From Companilactobacillus crustorum JCM 15951 (GTDB lineage Bacteria > Bacillota > Bacilli > Lactobacillales > Lactobacillaceae), in the NCBI RefSeq assembly GCF_001434585.1, contig NZ_AZDB01000005.1, positions 34,119 to 98,118 on the forward strand: a stretch of 64,000 nucleotides of DNA. Direction: 5' to 3'. Made by a program: the position numbers and the translations under genes. This document shows, piece by piece, positions 27,328 to 36,918 of the stretch. Under the pieces are notes generated by a model. The model did no database searches and was not told the DNA's origin. It worked only from the letters and a program-made list of their open reading frames with translations. The stretch's first letter is position 1, and every line of letters begins with the position of its first letter.

Positions 27328-27947
27328 TTTTTCTCCTTCCCGCTTTCTATTAATTGTTGAACTGCATTAATATAAGGTAAGGTAGGGTCGTAATTAGCCT
27401 TAATTTCAATCGAACAAGTGATAATGTCATTTAGCTGAATCGACTTTGCTCCCTTTTCTTGTGCATCCCAATGCTTAAATAGATCGTCAGCAGGCATTAT
27501 AAAATAGCGTTTTAAAGTTACGTATTTTATAATAACAAAACAGATGCCACCTTGCTTTTGACACATTCTCAGATGGTCAATCTGATGTTGATGAAAGTTC
27601 TTTAAGGGAAAGGTGTTTTTATTCTTTGTTTCCTTAGCTTCGAAATCAACATAATAACCATTATAAACGCCATTGTAATCTGTAGTTGAAGCTTGCCTAA
27701 AATAGGCTTCTTTAATCACAGCTCGACTTCTTTTAGGATAATCGACCTTTACAATTTGGATTGGCGTTGGTTTTTTGTAAATAACAGCAATTTCGTGACT
27801 ACGATAATACTTATTGCTTTCATTTATTTCTTCCTCCAAAGTCATACCACGATCACCAAAAATAAGTTTCTTTTTAGCGCTTGAAGTAGAGAGTGAAGGC
27901 TTTGATGGACTATTGAAAATTCGGCCATCAGGGTAGTTTATTTTCAA
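27324..27947 (-). CDS. recU: Holliday junction resolvase RecU
   Basis: Resolves four-way DNA junctions in recombination and chromosome segregation. The 207-aa protein has the catalytic core GYYVDFEAKETKNK, with the Asp, Glu and Lys of the endonuclease fold, then FHQHQIDHLRMCQKQGGICF and a central stalk. The N-terminal region is basic (GRIFNSPSKPSLSTSSAKKK), as in RecU. GGAGTTG lies before the ATG. It is the first gene of the recU-pbp1A operon and divergent from ypsA. Confidence 0.96.
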   Translation of the reverse strand: MKINYPDGRIFNSPSKPSLSTSSAKKKLIFGDRGMTLEEEINESNKYYRSHEIAVIYKKPTPIQIVKVDYPKRSRAVIKEAYFRQASTTDYNGVYNGYYVDFEAKETKNKNTFPLKNFHQHQIDHLRMCQKQGGICFVIIKYVTLKRYFIMPADDLFKHWDAQEKGAKSIQLNDIITCSIEIKANYDPTLPYINAVQQLIESGKEKK

Positions 27948-28014
27948 AATATCAACTCCTACTGTGCAAATTATACCATGATGGGAAAGATATTAATTAT
28001 TGAGGGGGTTCTTT

Positions 28015-28566
28015 ATGATTAAAAATTTATGGGTCACAGGGTACCGCTCATATGAGCTAGGTATTTTTAAAGATAATGACCCAAAAGCTAAAGTAATTCA
28101 AGATTTTTTTACTCAAAGTATTACTAATTATGCTGAAGATGGTACTGAATGGATCATTACAGGAGCTCAAATGGGTACCGAACAAATTATTGGTAAAGCA
28201 GTACAAGAAGTTCAGAAAAAAGACTATAATATTAAACATGCAGTGATGTTGCCGTTTGCTGAGTTTGGTAATAAGTGGAATGAAAATAATCAAGCATTAT
28301 TAAATGTTTTTTTAAGAAACGCTGACTATGTCAACAAAATTTCTAATTTGAGTTATCATAGTCCTAGGCAACTGCGAGTCTGGCAGGATTTCATGCTTGC
28401 ACATACCGATGGGGCATTAGTTTTTTACGATCCTGAAAGCGGCGGCAAGCCTAAATATGATTATGAAGCTATCAAAAAGTATCAAGATAGTGGCAATGAC
28501 TATCAGTTAGAGTTAATTGATTTTGATTCTATGCAGGATTTTGCTAATATGTTATATGATAGTTAA
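28015..28566 (+). CDS. ypsA: YpsA family protein (DUF1273, SLOG superfamily)
   Basis: A 183-aa cytoplasmic Rossmann-like protein. WVTGYRSYELGIF at the start and ITGAQMGTEQIIGKAV are the conserved DUF1273 blocks, implying a nucleotide-like ligand. The ATG at 28015 is used because GAGGGGG lies 7 nt upstream; a TTG at 28000 is part of the ribosome-site region. Synteny ypsA-gpsB-rnpB matches Bacillus, where YpsA is linked to cell division. The biochemical role is not established from sequence. Confidence 0.92.
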   Translation: MIKNLWVTGYRSYELGIFKDNDPKAKVIQDFFTQSITNYAEDGTEWIITGAQMGTEQIIGKAVQEVQKKDYNIKHAVMLPFAEFGNKWNENNQALLNVFLRNADYVNKISNLSYHSPRQLRVWQDFMLAHTDGALVFYDPESGGKPKYDYEAIKKYQDSGNDYQLELIDFDSMQDFANMLYDS

Positions 28567-28610
28567 AGTTATAAGATAAATCGACAATAATTAACACTGG
28601 GGTGTTTAAC

Positions 28611-29273
28611 ATGAACGGAATGAATCAACAACAAAGTAATGGGAACGGTAATAACGATCTTTCTTTAAATTACCAACCTAATGATATCCTACAAAAGGAA
28701 TTTAAAACTAAGATGCGTGGGTATGATCCTACAGAAGTTGATCAATTCTTAGATGGTATAATTAAGGATTACGAAACATTTAATAATGAAATCGGACAAT
28801 TAAAGTCCGAAAATGAGCGTTTAATGCAAGCTCGTAACGCTGGTGCTGGCAATACTAGTCAAAATTTTCAACAACCAAGACAACAAAGTAATCGAATGAG
28901 ACCTCAAGCAAAGACTTCAACAAGCGCTACAGCTGAGACTTCAACAAATTACGATATTTTAAGACGTATTTCTAATCTTGAAAAACGTGTCTTTGGTCAT
29001 GACTTTGCAAATGGTTTACCTGAAAATAACGATTCTAAGCAATTTGCTTCAGCAGTTGTTCCTAATAATATGAGTAATAATCATGGCGGTGTTGAAAGCG
29101 GCCATACAGAAATCAATCCAGGTATGAATCAACAAAGACCAATGAATAATAATGGTTTTAACAATACTAATAACAATTTCCAACAAAATCGTCCTATGAA
29201 TAATGGTGCTAACCAAAATCAAAATAATTTTAATGGAAATTTAAATAATAGTAACAATTATAATCAATTTTAG
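28611..29273 (+). CDS. gpsB: GpsB cell-division protein with extended Asn/Gln tail
   Basis: DivIVA-like adaptor that couples septal and lateral wall synthesis with class A PBPs. The N-terminal domain (residues 15-75) is LNYQPNDILQKEFKTKMRGYD followed by a coiled coil; LEKRVFG near residue 124 is the conserved C-terminal trimer region. GpsB is normally about 100-140 aa; here the protein continues to 220 aa with an Asn/Gln/Met-rich tail (NNNGFNNTNNNFQQNRP style). GGGGTG precedes the ATG at 28611. The partner pbp1A lies nearby and RNase P RNA follows directly. Confidence 0.93.
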   Translation: MNGMNQQQSNGNGNNDLSLNYQPNDILQKEFKTKMRGYDPTEVDQFLDGIIKDYETFNNEIGQLKSENERLMQARNAGAGNTSQNFQQPRQQSNRMRPQAKTSTSATAETSTNYDILRRISNLEKRVFGHDFANGLPENNDSKQFASAVVPNNMSNNHGGVESGHTEINPGMNQQRPMNNNGFNNTNNNFQQNRPMNNGANQNQNNFNGNLNNSNNYNQF

Positions 29274-29283
29274 TGTATACTAT

Positions 29284-29672
29284 TCAAGTCGGTAAATTAC
29301 GAGTAATCGCGGTCTAGTTATCTAGGCTGAGGAAGGTCCACGCCCGCGCGAGCTGAGACGCTTGCAGTGTTTGTGCTTGGCCCAATAAGCCAAGGTACCA
29401 TTTTATGGTAACGGCAGCGAAAATGCTAAGGTCCTATGACTATGTGTGAATAGCTTGAAAGTGCCACAGAGACGTATTATTGTGAGAAATTGCAATGGTG
29501 GAACGAGGTAAACCCCGCAAGCGGGCAACCCAAACTTTGGTAGGGGCGCTTCATAACGAGAAATGAATCTACTGTGAAGGCTTAATTGTAGATAGATGAT
29601 TACTAACTGTGTTGAGATTGCCAGCTCAACACATGAACAGAACGTGGCCTATAGGAGTTTATCGAGGCAGAG
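29284..29672 (+). ncRNA. rnpB: RNase P RNA (type B)
   Basis: Catalytic RNA that matures tRNA 5' ends. Conserved blocks are visible: GAGGAAGGTCCACGC near the 5' end (P4 5' strand), GTGCCACAGAGACG, GGTAAACCCCGC, and ACAGAACGTGGCCTATAGG close to the 3' end (P4 3' strand). The terminal helix P1 pairs TCGGTAAA (29289-29296) with TTTATCGA (29658-29665). TATACT at 29276-29281 is a plausible -10. Position between gpsB and ypsC is as in Bacillus. Ends are accurate to several bases. Confidence 0.95.
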
Positions 29673-29697
29673 GGACGACTTGTTCGTCCTTTTTTTA
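29673..29697 (+). terminator. Intrinsic terminator of rnpB
   Basis: GGACGA/TCGTCC with a 5-nt loop and T8 follows P1 directly. Confidence 0.88.
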
Positions 29698-29726
29698 TAC
29701 AAAAAATTATAACTAAGAGGGGCAAT

Positions 29727-30842
29727 ATGAAATTAATTGCGACTATGTCAAGCGGCTTTGAATCTGTAACCGCAAAAGAACTACAAAATTTGGGATACGA
29801 TACAAAGACCGAGAACGGTAAAGTCTATTTTGATGGTGAATATGAAGATATTGCTAAAGCCAATCTGTGGTTACGCAGTGCTGATCGTATAAAAATATTG
29901 ATTGGTACATTTAAAGCAACCACTTTTGAGGAACTATTCGATAAAGTTTATGCTATCGATTGGGATAATTGGCTTCCATTGAACGCAGCTTTTCCAATTA
30001 AAGCTCGAACAGTTAAATCACAGCTTCATTCAGAACGTGATATTCAAGCAATCACCAAAAAAGCCATTGTTAATAAAATGGCTGATGTCTTTATGCGTCG
30101 TGGACGTTTACCTGAGACTGGAGCAAAATTTCAAATTGAAACTAGAATCCATAAGGATGTTGTAGAAGTTACGCTTGATACAACCGGAGAATCGCTTTAT
30201 AAACGTGGATACCGTGTTGAACACGGTGCTGCTCCTTTGAAGGAAAATTTTGCTGCAGCAATGATTTTGTTGACTGTTTGGCATCCAGAGGAAGATCCTT
30301 TTATGGATCCTACGACAGGTTCAGGAACTATTGCTATTGAAGCAGCTCGCTTGGCAAAAAATATTGCTCCTGGTATCAAACGTCACTTCTTATTTGAAAA
30401 TTTTGATTGGTTCGATGATAAGATCTTAGCTAATTTAAAAGAAGAGGCAGAGGCCGGCGTTAAGGATATCGATCTAGATATTTTTGCCAGCGATATTGAT
30501 GGTTCTATGATCGATGTTGCAAAGCTAAATGCTCATGATGCTGGTGTTTTGCATGATATTCGTTTTAAGCAAGTTGCCGTTAAGGATCTCAAAATTGAAG
30601 GTCAATATGGAACTATCATAACTAATCCACCATACGGTCAACGAATGAGCGATATGGAAAATGTCCGTAAACTATATAAAGAAATGGGGGAAGTCTTTGC
30701 GACCGCTCCCACATGGAATAAATATATTTTAACTAGTGATACAGAGTTTGAAAAGTACTATGGTCAACTAGCAACTAAAAAACGTAAACTTTACAATGGT
30801 TCTTTAAGAACCGATCTTTATCAATATTGGGCTAAACACTAA
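29727..30842 (+). CDS. ypsC: THUMP-domain rRNA guanine-N2 methyltransferase (YpsC/RlmL-like)
   Basis: A 371-aa class I RNA methyltransferase. The N-terminal THUMP domain (residues 1-160) begins LIATMSSGFESVTAKEL. The catalytic domain has motif I DPTTGSGTIAIEAARLA and the NPPYGQR motif IV typical of exocyclic amino methylation of guanine in 23S rRNA. AGAGGGGC precedes the ATG. Synteny with rnpB and gpsB matches Bacillus ypsC. It ends 4 bp inside the convergent corA. The exact position modified is inferred from RlmL (G2445). Confidence 0.93.
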   Translation: MKLIATMSSGFESVTAKELQNLGYDTKTENGKVYFDGEYEDIAKANLWLRSADRIKILIGTFKATTFEELFDKVYAIDWDNWLPLNAAFPIKARTVKSQLHSERDIQAITKKAIVNKMADVFMRRGRLPETGAKFQIETRIHKDVVEVTLDTTGESLYKRGYRVEHGAAPLKENFAAAMILLTVWHPEEDPFMDPTTGSGTIAIEAARLAKNIAPGIKRHFLFENFDWFDDKILANLKEEAEAGVKDIDLDIFASDIDGSMIDVAKLNAHDAGVLHDIRFKQVAVKDLKIEGQYGTIITNPPYGQRMSDMENVRKLYKEMGEVFATAPTWNKYILTSDTEFEKYYGQLATKKRKLYNGSLRTDLYQYWAKH

Positions 30843-31780
30843 AGGCTATGCCGGCGGTGCAAGTCCCATAGAATACCTAAAATAATAACAGCTGTGATGA
30901 TTAATGAAAAAACCCAAGACCATTGTTGGTCAGCCACGGGGAGTTTCATATTCATCCCGTAAAATCCAGATACGATCGTGGGAATACTGAGAACAATAGT
31001 GTATATTGTCAGTACTTTCATGGTCGTATTTGTTCTGTTATTAAGAATATTATTGTAAGTATTGGAAATTCTGTCGATGATATCAGAACTCAAATCAGCT
31101 TGATTTTTAATTTGTTCAATTTCAATCAAAGAATCATGCAAGTGTTCGCGTGTTATTTTGGTAATATGCAAACTTTGATTGCCTGAAGCAACTAGTTCTA
31201 ATTGTTTAACAACGGTAAAGTCGCCGTTAATGGCAGTATTCAAATAAGTTGTTAAATCTTCTAAATCGGCCAAGTCCAAGATTAAGCTTTCGGAAGAATG
31301 ATGTTTTCTAATCAACTTTTGAATTTTGTTACGTTTAGAGTCTATTTCACTGACTTTATTGCTATAATCACTAGAGATTCGATCGAAGGCGTAAAAAATA
31401 TACTCCCAAGCTTCATTTTTAGCCTCGTTGCTTAAATGGTTTTTAGCAGATAGAATATAATCTTTTACATAATTAGTGGCGTCATTTGTAAAGAGAAATA
31501 ATTGTTTATCTTTAATAGCAAACGAAATAGGCAAGCCTCGTTGAGAAAGGTCATTTACCTGATCGTTTTCATTTTGGATGTTATAGACAATGAGATGAGT
31601 ATTATTAATATCATCGTACTCAAAACGAGCCCGCTCATTTTCATCGTCAGCATAATCGAGAATTTCGTTAGTTAATTCGTATTTTTCAATTAAATCTTTT
31701 CTATCTGTATCGTTTAAATCTCTTGTTGAGTGAACGTCGATTAAACGGATATCGTGGTTTAATATTATTTCATTAATCAT
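30839..31780 (-). CDS. corA: CorA-family magnesium/divalent cation transporter
   Basis: Pentameric inner-membrane channel, 313 aa. A large cytoplasmic N-terminal domain rich in acidic residues is followed by two C-terminal membrane helices (about residues 250-272 and 282-303), with the signature YGMNM loop between them. The C-terminus is basic (LHRRHSL). GGAGATAAAAG precedes the ATG. Mg2+ is the usual substrate; Co2+ or Zn2+ cannot be excluded. Confidence 0.93.
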   Translation of the reverse strand: MINEIILNHDIRLIDVHSTRDLNDTDRKDLIEKYELTNEILDYADDENERARFEYDDINNTHLIVYNIQNENDQVNDLSQRGLPISFAIKDKQLFLFTNDATNYVKDYILSAKNHLSNEAKNEAWEYIFYAFDRISSDYSNKVSEIDSKRNKIQKLIRKHHSSESLILDLADLEDLTTYLNTAINGDFTVVKQLELVASGNQSLHITKITREHLHDSLIEIEQIKNQADLSSDIIDRISNTYNNILNNRTNTTMKVLTIYTIVLSIPTIVSGFYGMNMKLPVADQQWSWVFSLIITAVIILGILWDLHRRHSL

Positions 31781-31823
31781 CTTTTATCTCCTCATTAAAG
31801 ATAATGATACCAAAAATAAAAAA

Positions 31824-31856
31824 TGGGTCGAGGATTTATTTTCCTCGGCCTATTTT
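31824..31856. terminator. Bidirectional terminator
   Basis: GGTCGAGGA (31826-31834) pairs with TCCTCGGCC (31842-31850). A/T-rich tracts lie on both sides. It mainly serves lplA on the minus strand. Confidence 0.8.
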
Positions 31857-31871
31857 TTGCGGAAATTAATT

Positions 31872-32885
31872 TTATGGAGTGAAAAGTTTACCTAAATCTT
31901 CTTTTGGAATACCTTTAAAGTAATCATCTAAATTAAATTGATTTAAGACTTTTAATATTTCGTCACGATCAAATTTAACATTTAATAATTTCTGTTTAAT
32001 ATCATTAACATCTTTCATACCAAAGAAATCACCGTATATTTCAACGTTTTCGACTTTGCCATTTTCAATGTTGTAACGAATATCGACTGTTCCCATATCA
32101 AAGTGTTTTCTTTGTTTTGCTGTGAAAGCAGGGGACTTGCCATAGACCCAATCCCAATTATAATAATATTGTTCTTTGATTTTATCGATTTCTTTTTGAT
32201 CTGCGGCACTAACGATATATTCACGATCTTTAATTTCATCTAAAGTTTGGGCATGGAATAATTCCAATAATAATTTGTCTCGGAATTGTTCAGTTGTTAA
32301 ATCTTGATATTCAGGGGCCAAGTATGGACGTAGATTCGTCACGCGACTTCTGATAGATTTGATACCCTTAGAAGCAATTTTATCTTTTTGAACGTGTAAA
32401 GCTTTGGTTAAAACATCTAGGTCAACATCTAATGACAAGGTTCCATGAGAGAATGTTTTGCCATTGCGTGAATACATAGCATTTCCGGAGAACTTCTTCC
32501 CATCAACTAGTAAATCATTACGTCCAGAGACTTCAGCTGTTGTAGCACCCATCTGATGCAGGGCATTAATGATAGGTTGCGTAAAGGATTTGAAATCGCC
32601 GAAGTTCTTATCATCTGAATCGACAACAAAACTAAAACATAAATTACCAAGATCTTGGTAAACGGCACCACCACCAGAAACTCGACGTGTGACTGTTATG
32701 TTGTGATCCTTGATATAGTCACTGTTGATCTCTTCAATTGTGTTTTGATTGCGACCAACGATGATACATGGTTTTTCAATATAAAAAAGTACCAATGGTT
32801 CATCAAATTTTACATTATTCATTAAATATTGTTCAGTAGCCAAATTGTCACGAATATCGCGATCTTTCATTACAACGTAATACAT
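31872..32885 (-). CDS. lplA: Lipoate-protein ligase A
   Basis: Attaches free lipoate to lipoyl domains through lipoyl-AMP. The 337-aa protein has the ligase core RRVSGGGAVYQDLGNLCFSF, the catalytic-lysine region VDGKKFSGNAMY and HGTLSLDVDLD. A C-terminal accessory domain (about residues 250-337) is present, as in the bacterial LplA form. GGGGGC precedes the ATG. It is followed by a terminator and forms a single-gene unit. Its substrates would be 2-oxoacid dehydrogenases or GcvH, none of which is in the window. Confidence 0.95.
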   Translation of the reverse strand: MYYVVMKDRDIRDNLATEQYLMNNVKFDEPLVLFYIEKPCIIVGRNQNTIEEINSDYIKDHNITVTRRVSGGGAVYQDLGNLCFSFVVDSDDKNFGDFKSFTQPIINALHQMGATTAEVSGRNDLLVDGKKFSGNAMYSRNGKTFSHGTLSLDVDLDVLTKALHVQKDKIASKGIKSIRSRVTNLRPYLAPEYQDLTTEQFRDKLLLELFHAQTLDEIKDREYIVSAADQKEIDKIKEQYYYNWDWVYGKSPAFTAKQRKHFDMGTVDIRYNIENGKVENVEIYGDFFGMKDVNDIKQKLLNVKFDRDEILKVLNQFNLDDYFKGIPKEDLGKLFTP

Positions 32886-32942
32886 AAGGAAAGCCCCCTT
32901 GTTAGATTGAAAACGTGTTTATCGTAGCATATTTTAAACAAT

Positions 32943-33362
32943 TCAGAAACTATTTATCATCATGTCGACATGTCGACGAATATTTAGCATTTTTTGATGT
33001 ACTAAGGAATGTGCTTCACGATTATCCTTGTCAGCAATATGTTTAGCAAAGTAACTAGGAAAAGATGTTAGTTCTGTTAAAATATCATCTAATATCGGCT
33101 GGTAGTGCTTAGAGTATTGTTTGTCGATACTGTCGATGACAATTTGGCTATCAGAGTGGATTAAAATTATTTCATTATTCCAGTTTTCCTCTATAATTTT
33201 CTTTAAAGCTAATTTTAATGCAAGAAATTCTAGATAGTGGTTATCAGGATTATTATGGACAAGAGCTTCTTTATAAATATTGTCATTAATCCTTATTACA
33301 TAAGCCACGACACCAAGATTTAAATTAGTATTTAACCCGGCATCGGTGTACAATTTAATCAT
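32943..33362 (-). CDS. RNase H-fold protein (RNase HI family)
   Basis: A 139-aa protein with the RNase H fold. LYTDAGLN gives the first acidic residue, YLEFLALKLAL the Glu, LIHSDSQIVIDSI the second Asp, and IADKDNREAHSLVHQK the last Asp. The order D-E-D-D is complete, so hydrolysis of the RNA strand in RNA:DNA hybrids is plausible. It lacks the N-terminal hybrid-binding domain. AGGTTC lies before the ATG. Divergent from ebsA with a 27-bp gap. Confidence 0.85.
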   Translation of the reverse strand: MIKLYTDAGLNTNLNLGVVAYVIRINDNIYKEALVHNNPDNHYLEFLALKLALKKIIEENWNNEIILIHSDSQIVIDSIDKQYSKHYQPILDDILTELTSFPSYFAKHIADKDNREAHSLVHQKMLNIRRHVDMMINSF

Positions 33363-33389
33363 ATTATTTAGAACCTTTCAGGAGATATT

Positions 33390-33788
33390 ATGTCAAAGAA
33401 ACATTTCGTTCAACCAACTGGCGCATGGGGAATCATTATGTGGTCAATTGCTTTTAGCCTTATTTGTTTAGGCATTATTTTACAGCTGGAAATCATGGCG
33501 TTCAGTTTTATTCCGTTTTTGATTTGGATCATTGATGCAGTCTACGTCTTTTATATTATAACCAATTCTTGGGTTAGGATTACAGATGACCAGGTTATCA
33601 TCAAGGAACCATACTATAAAACACGGACTTTTAAGCATTCCGAAGTGAATATAAAGGCAAATAATAAGTGGACGATGGAATTCGATTTTAATAATCGTGA
33701 TTTCTTCCCATTTAAAGTCACTTCTACAAAGGGAATTTTAAATATAATAAAAAAAGAAGCAGGTGAAAGCAATGTCATTTCCAAGTGA
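33390..33788 (+). CDS. ebsA: EbsA-family membrane protein
   Basis: A 132-aa protein with two membrane segments (about residues 13-32 and 36-58) followed by a cytoplasmic PH-like beta domain ([21 protein letters not shown]). It resembles EbsA of enterococci, found beside RNase H-like genes in Lactobacillales. GGAG precedes the ATG. Its last 17 bp overlap the fhs start, so both are on one transcript. Role unknown; an early link to aggregation substance expression in Enterococcus is not transferable. Confidence 0.75.
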   Translation: MSKKHFVQPTGAWGIIMWSIAFSLICLGIILQLEIMAFSFIPFLIWIIDAVYVFYIITNSWVRITDDQVIIKEPYYKTRTFKHSEVNIKANNKWTMEFDFNNRDFFPFKVTSTKGILNIIKKEAGESNVISK

Positions 33789-35457
33789 TATCGAAATTGC
33801 TCAAATAAATGAGCATGACAATATGAAAAATATTAACGAAATTGCTAATAAGATTGGTTTAACACCAGATGATATTGAACCATATGGACATTACAAAGCT
33901 AAATTTTCTGGTCGTAGTATTAATAAAACGATGGAAGAAAAGGATGATGGCAAGTTAATTCTTGTTACATCGATCAATCCAACTCCCGCAGGAGAAGGTA
34001 AGTCGACTGTTGCCATTGGACTAGCTGATTCTTTACAGTCATTAGGTAAGAAAACAGTTTTGGCCTTACGTGAGCCATCATTAGGTCCTGTTATGGGGAT
34101 GAAAGGTGGTGCTACTGGCGGTGGATTTGCTCAAGTAGTGCCAATGGAAGATATTAATCTTCATTTCACGGGTGATATGCACGCTTTAACTAGTGCTGTA
34201 AATACTTTGGCAGCTTTAATTGACAACCACGTCCATCAAGGCAACGCTTTAAACATCGATCCTCGTCGTATCATGTGGAAGAGAGCTTTAGATATCAATG
34301 ATCGAGCTTTAAGAAATATTGTTATTGGTTTAGGCGGTCCATTTAATTCTGTACCACGTGAAGATCATTTTGAAATCACAGTTGCCAGTGAACTAATGGC
34401 AGTTTTATGTTTAGCTCAAGATATTGACGATTTAAAAGAACGAATTTCAAATATTCTTATTGCCTATACCTATGATAAGAAACCTATTTTTGTACGTGAT
34501 CTTCGAGTCGAAGGTGCTATTACAGTTCTTTTAAAGGATGCTTTGAAACCTAACCTTGTTCAAACTTTAGAGAATACGCCAGCAATTATTCATGGTGGTC
34601 CTTTTGCTAATATTGCTCACGGATGCAACAGCATTTTGGCTACTAAATTAGCAATGAAGCTAGGCGATTATGCTGTAACTGAAGCCGGTTTTGGTGCTGA
34701 TTTAGGTGGAGAAAAATTCTTAGATATTGTGACTCCTAGATTGAATCACGCTCCTAATGCTATCGTAATTGTAGCTACAGTTCGTGCATTGAAATATAAT
34801 GGTGGTCAAACTCTAGCCGATATTCAAAATGAAGATTTGAATGCTTTGAATTTAGGTTTTAAGAATTTGAAACGTCATATTCATAATATGCGTTACTATC
34901 ATATTCCTGTAGTTGTTGCCATTAATAAATTTGCAACGGATACTGACAATGAAATAAAACTTTTAACAAGTCTTTGCGATGAAGTAGGCGTTGATGTCCA
35001 ATTAGCTGAAATTCATCATAATGGTAGCAAAGGTGGTCAAGCTTTGGCTAAAGCTGTTATCAAGGCAACTGAAAAAGATGCTAACTACACACGTCTTTAT
35101 GAAGATGAAGAGACAACTGAAGCTAAGATTGCTACTATTGCCTCCGAAATTTATGGTGCTAATAATGTTGAGTACAGCAGCAAGGCTCGTAAGCAATTGC
35201 AAGTTTTGAAAGACAATGCTTGGGATGATTTGCCAATTTGTATTGCTAAAACACAATATTCATTAAGTGACGATCCTAAACAATTAGGTTCACCACGTGA
35301 CTTTACATTGCATGTAACTGACATCGTACCAAAATTAGGTGCTGGCTTTGTGGTTGTTTTAACTGGTAATGTAATGACAATGCCTGGTTTACCTAAGAAA
35401 CCTGCTGCTTTAGGCATGGACGTGGATAATGACGGAACTATTGGAGGACTATTCTAG
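33772..35457 (+). CDS. fhs: Formate-tetrahydrofolate ligase
   Basis: Makes 10-formyl-THF from formate, ATP and THF for purines and initiator tRNA. The 561-aa protein has the ATP loop [14 protein letters not shown] (near residue 68), [18 protein letters not shown], and the late [19 protein letters not shown]-binding region. The ATG at 33772 is chosen because AGGTG lies 6 nt upstream; the GTG at 33763 overlaps that site. Full family length. It ends 1 bp into lspA. Confidence 0.97.
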   Translation: MSFPSDIEIAQINEHDNMKNINEIANKIGLTPDDIEPYGHYKAKFSGRSINKTMEEKDDGKLILVTSINPTPAGEGKSTVAIGLADSLQSLGKKTVLALREPSLGPVMGMKGGATGGGFAQVVPMEDINLHFTGDMHALTSAVNTLAALIDNHVHQGNALNIDPRRIMWKRALDINDRALRNIVIGLGGPFNSVPREDHFEITVASELMAVLCLAQDIDDLKERISNILIAYTYDKKPIFVRDLRVEGAITVLLKDALKPNLVQTLENTPAIIHGGPFANIAHGCNSILATKLAMKLGDYAVTEAGFGADLGGEKFLDIVTPRLNHAPNAIVIVATVRALKYNGGQTLADIQNEDLNALNLGFKNLKRHIHNMRYYHIPVVVAINKFATDTDNEIKLLTSLCDEVGVDVQLAEIHHNGSKGGQALAKAVIKATEKDANYTRLYEDEETTEAKIATIASEIYGANNVEYSSKARKQLQVLKDNAWDDLPICIAKTQYSLSDDPKQLGSPRDFTLHVTDIVPKLGAGFVVVLTGNVMTMPGLPKKPAALGMDVDNDGTIGGLF

Positions 35458-35918
35458 TGCAGTTGGTTTATTGGCTGCTATTTGCAGTTTTAGTTATTGG
35501 CGATCAAAGTCTAAAGTATTACGTTCTTAATAATATTGCTCCAATGAGCGTTCACGACTTTATTCCAGGAATTCTTTCAATAACTCATATTACTAATACG
35601 GGTGCCGCCTGGAGTATGTTAGAAGGAAAGATGCTTTTCTTCTATTTAGTAACAATTATTGCTGTAGTCGTGTTAATATATTTATTTATGAAAGCTGACA
35701 AAAAAGACTATTTTTATCGTTTCTCGCTGATTTTCTTATTAGCCGGAACGGTGGGTAATGCAATTGATCGTTTTACGAGACATTTCGTTGTGGACATGTT
35801 TAACTTAGACTTTATCAACTTTCCAATCTTTAATCTGGCTGATACTTATATCACAATTGGAGTGATATTAATTATCGGAACTATGATTATTCAATTAGCA
35901 GGTGAGAAAAATAATTAG
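35457..35918 (+). CDS. lspA: Lipoprotein signal peptidase (signal peptidase II)
   Basis: Membrane aspartyl protease that cleaves diacylated prolipoproteins. The 153-aa protein has four membrane segments. The catalytic pair is the Asp in GTVGNAIDRF and the Asp in FNLADTYITIG, with NTGAAWSM before them. GTG start directly at the fhs stop, with GGAGGA 10 nt upstream inside fhs. It overlaps rluD by 17 bp, the conserved lspA-rluD pairing of Firmicutes. Confidence 0.97.
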   Translation: MQLVYWLLFAVLVIGDQSLKYYVLNNIAPMSVHDFIPGILSITHITNTGAAWSMLEGKMLFFYLVTIIAVVVLIYLFMKADKKDYFYRFSLIFLLAGTVGNAIDRFTRHFVVDMFNLDFINFPIFNLADTYITIGVILIIGTMIIQLAGEKNN

Positions 35919-36816
35919 TAAGTCTTTTAACTTAGAATACAATGAATCTAAAAGGGTTCGTTTAGATGCCTTTTTAAATGAACAACTTTCCGATCTGACA
36001 AGATCGCAACTACAAAAGATGATCAAAGAGCAAAATGTTTTGGTCAATGATTCTTCAGTTAGCAAAAGTGGCTATAAGTTGGCTAAGGGTGATAAAATTT
36101 TAGTCAATGTTCCTGAAGAAGAACCGATTGAGGCTGTTCCAGAAAACATTCCTATTGAAGTAGTTTATGAAGATGAGGATGTTTTGGTCGTTAATAAGCC
36201 GCAAGGTATGGTAGTTCATCCGGCAGCAGGACATCCAGACAAGACGCTTGTCAACGCCATTTTGTACCATTGTCAGATTAATGATGATGATGTGATTCGT
36301 CCAGGAATCGTTCATCGAATTGATAAGGACACTTCAGGGTTGTTGATGATTGCGAAGAATAATTTAGCTAAGCAATCTTTGATGAAACAATTGAAGGAAA
36401 AGAGCAATTTGCGCGAATATTTAGCAATTGTTCATGGAAATTTCAAAGAAAAAACCGGTACGATTACCGCACCGCTTGGACGTTCTAAAAATGATCGCAA
36501 AAAGCAAGCTGTCGTTGAAGATGGTCGTCATGCGGTAACACATTTTACCGTCTTGGAACAGTTTGAAAATTATTCACTTCTAAAATTAAAATTAGAAACT
36601 GGCCGAACTCATCAGATTAGAGTTCATATGCAATATATTGGACATCCCGTTGCGGGTGATCCACTCTACGGACCTAAGAATACTTTATCTGGCAATGGTC
36701 AATTTCTGCACGCAGAAACTTTAGGCTTTGTTCATCCACGGACTGATAAGTGGATGGAGTTCTCAATTGAACCGCCTAAAATATTTTTGGATACTTTGGC
36801 ACAATTACGACGTTGA
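35902..36816 (+). CDS. rluD: 23S rRNA pseudouridine synthase RluD-type
   Basis: Converts uridines of 23S rRNA helix 69 to pseudouridine. The 304-aa protein has an N-terminal S4 domain (RLDAFLNEQLSDLTRSQLQK), then the catalytic GIVHRIDKDTSGLLM with the nucleophilic Asp, followed by EYLAIVHG, GRTHQIRVH and GDPLYG. GTG start inside lspA with a poor ribosome site, so translation is probably coupled. The pyrR promoter begins in its last codons. Confidence 0.95.
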   Translation: MRKIISKSFNLEYNESKRVRLDAFLNEQLSDLTRSQLQKMIKEQNVLVNDSSVSKSGYKLAKGDKILVNVPEEEPIEAVPENIPIEVVYEDEDVLVVNKPQGMVVHPAAGHPDKTLVNAILYHCQINDDDVIRPGIVHRIDKDTSGLLMIAKNNLAKQSLMKQLKEKSNLREYLAIVHGNFKEKTGTITAPLGRSKNDRKKQAVVEDGRHAVTHFTVLEQFENYSLLKLKLETGRTHQIRVHMQYIGHPVAGDPLYGPKNTLSGNGQFLHAETLGFVHPRTDKWMEFSIEPPKIFLDTLAQLRR

Positions 36817-36839
36817 CAGCCGTATGTTGATGCTATAAT
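36813..36839 (+). promoter_or_regulatory. pyrR promoter
   Basis: A perfect TTGACA (36813-36818), a 15-bp spacer and TATAAT (36834-36839) preceded by TGC, an extended -10. Start of transcription is expected near 36846. The short spacer is compensated by the extended -10. Confidence 0.8.
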
Positions 36840-36875
36840 CTAAAAATAGAATTGTGTGCAATTATAAAAAAAATT

Positions 36876-36902
36876 AAGCACTCACTTTGTGAGTGCTTTT
36901 TT
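36876..36902 (+). terminator. Terminator inside the pyrR leader (attenuator candidate)
   Basis: AAGCACTCAC (36876-36885), loop TTT, GTGAGTGCTT (36889-36898), then T6. It lies downstream of the promoter and 16 bp before the pyrR ATG. Transcripts must pass it to reach pyrR. A small upstream hairpin AATTG/CAATT with loop TGTG precedes it. Confidence 0.75.
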
Positions 36903-36918
36903 GAAAGTAGGGAAAATT

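Noticed and set aside
32943..33362. Reading the small RNase H-like gene as full RNase HI (rnhA)
   Set aside because: The acidic residues fit, but the handle region and context do not allow a firm assignment, so no symbol is given.
36840..36905. T-box, purine or other known riboswitch before pyrR
   Set aside because: The leader is too short and no conserved aptamer sequence is visible.
36889..36918. GTG start for pyrR at 36889
   Set aside because: It falls in the terminator hairpin; the ATG at 36919 has its own ribosome site.
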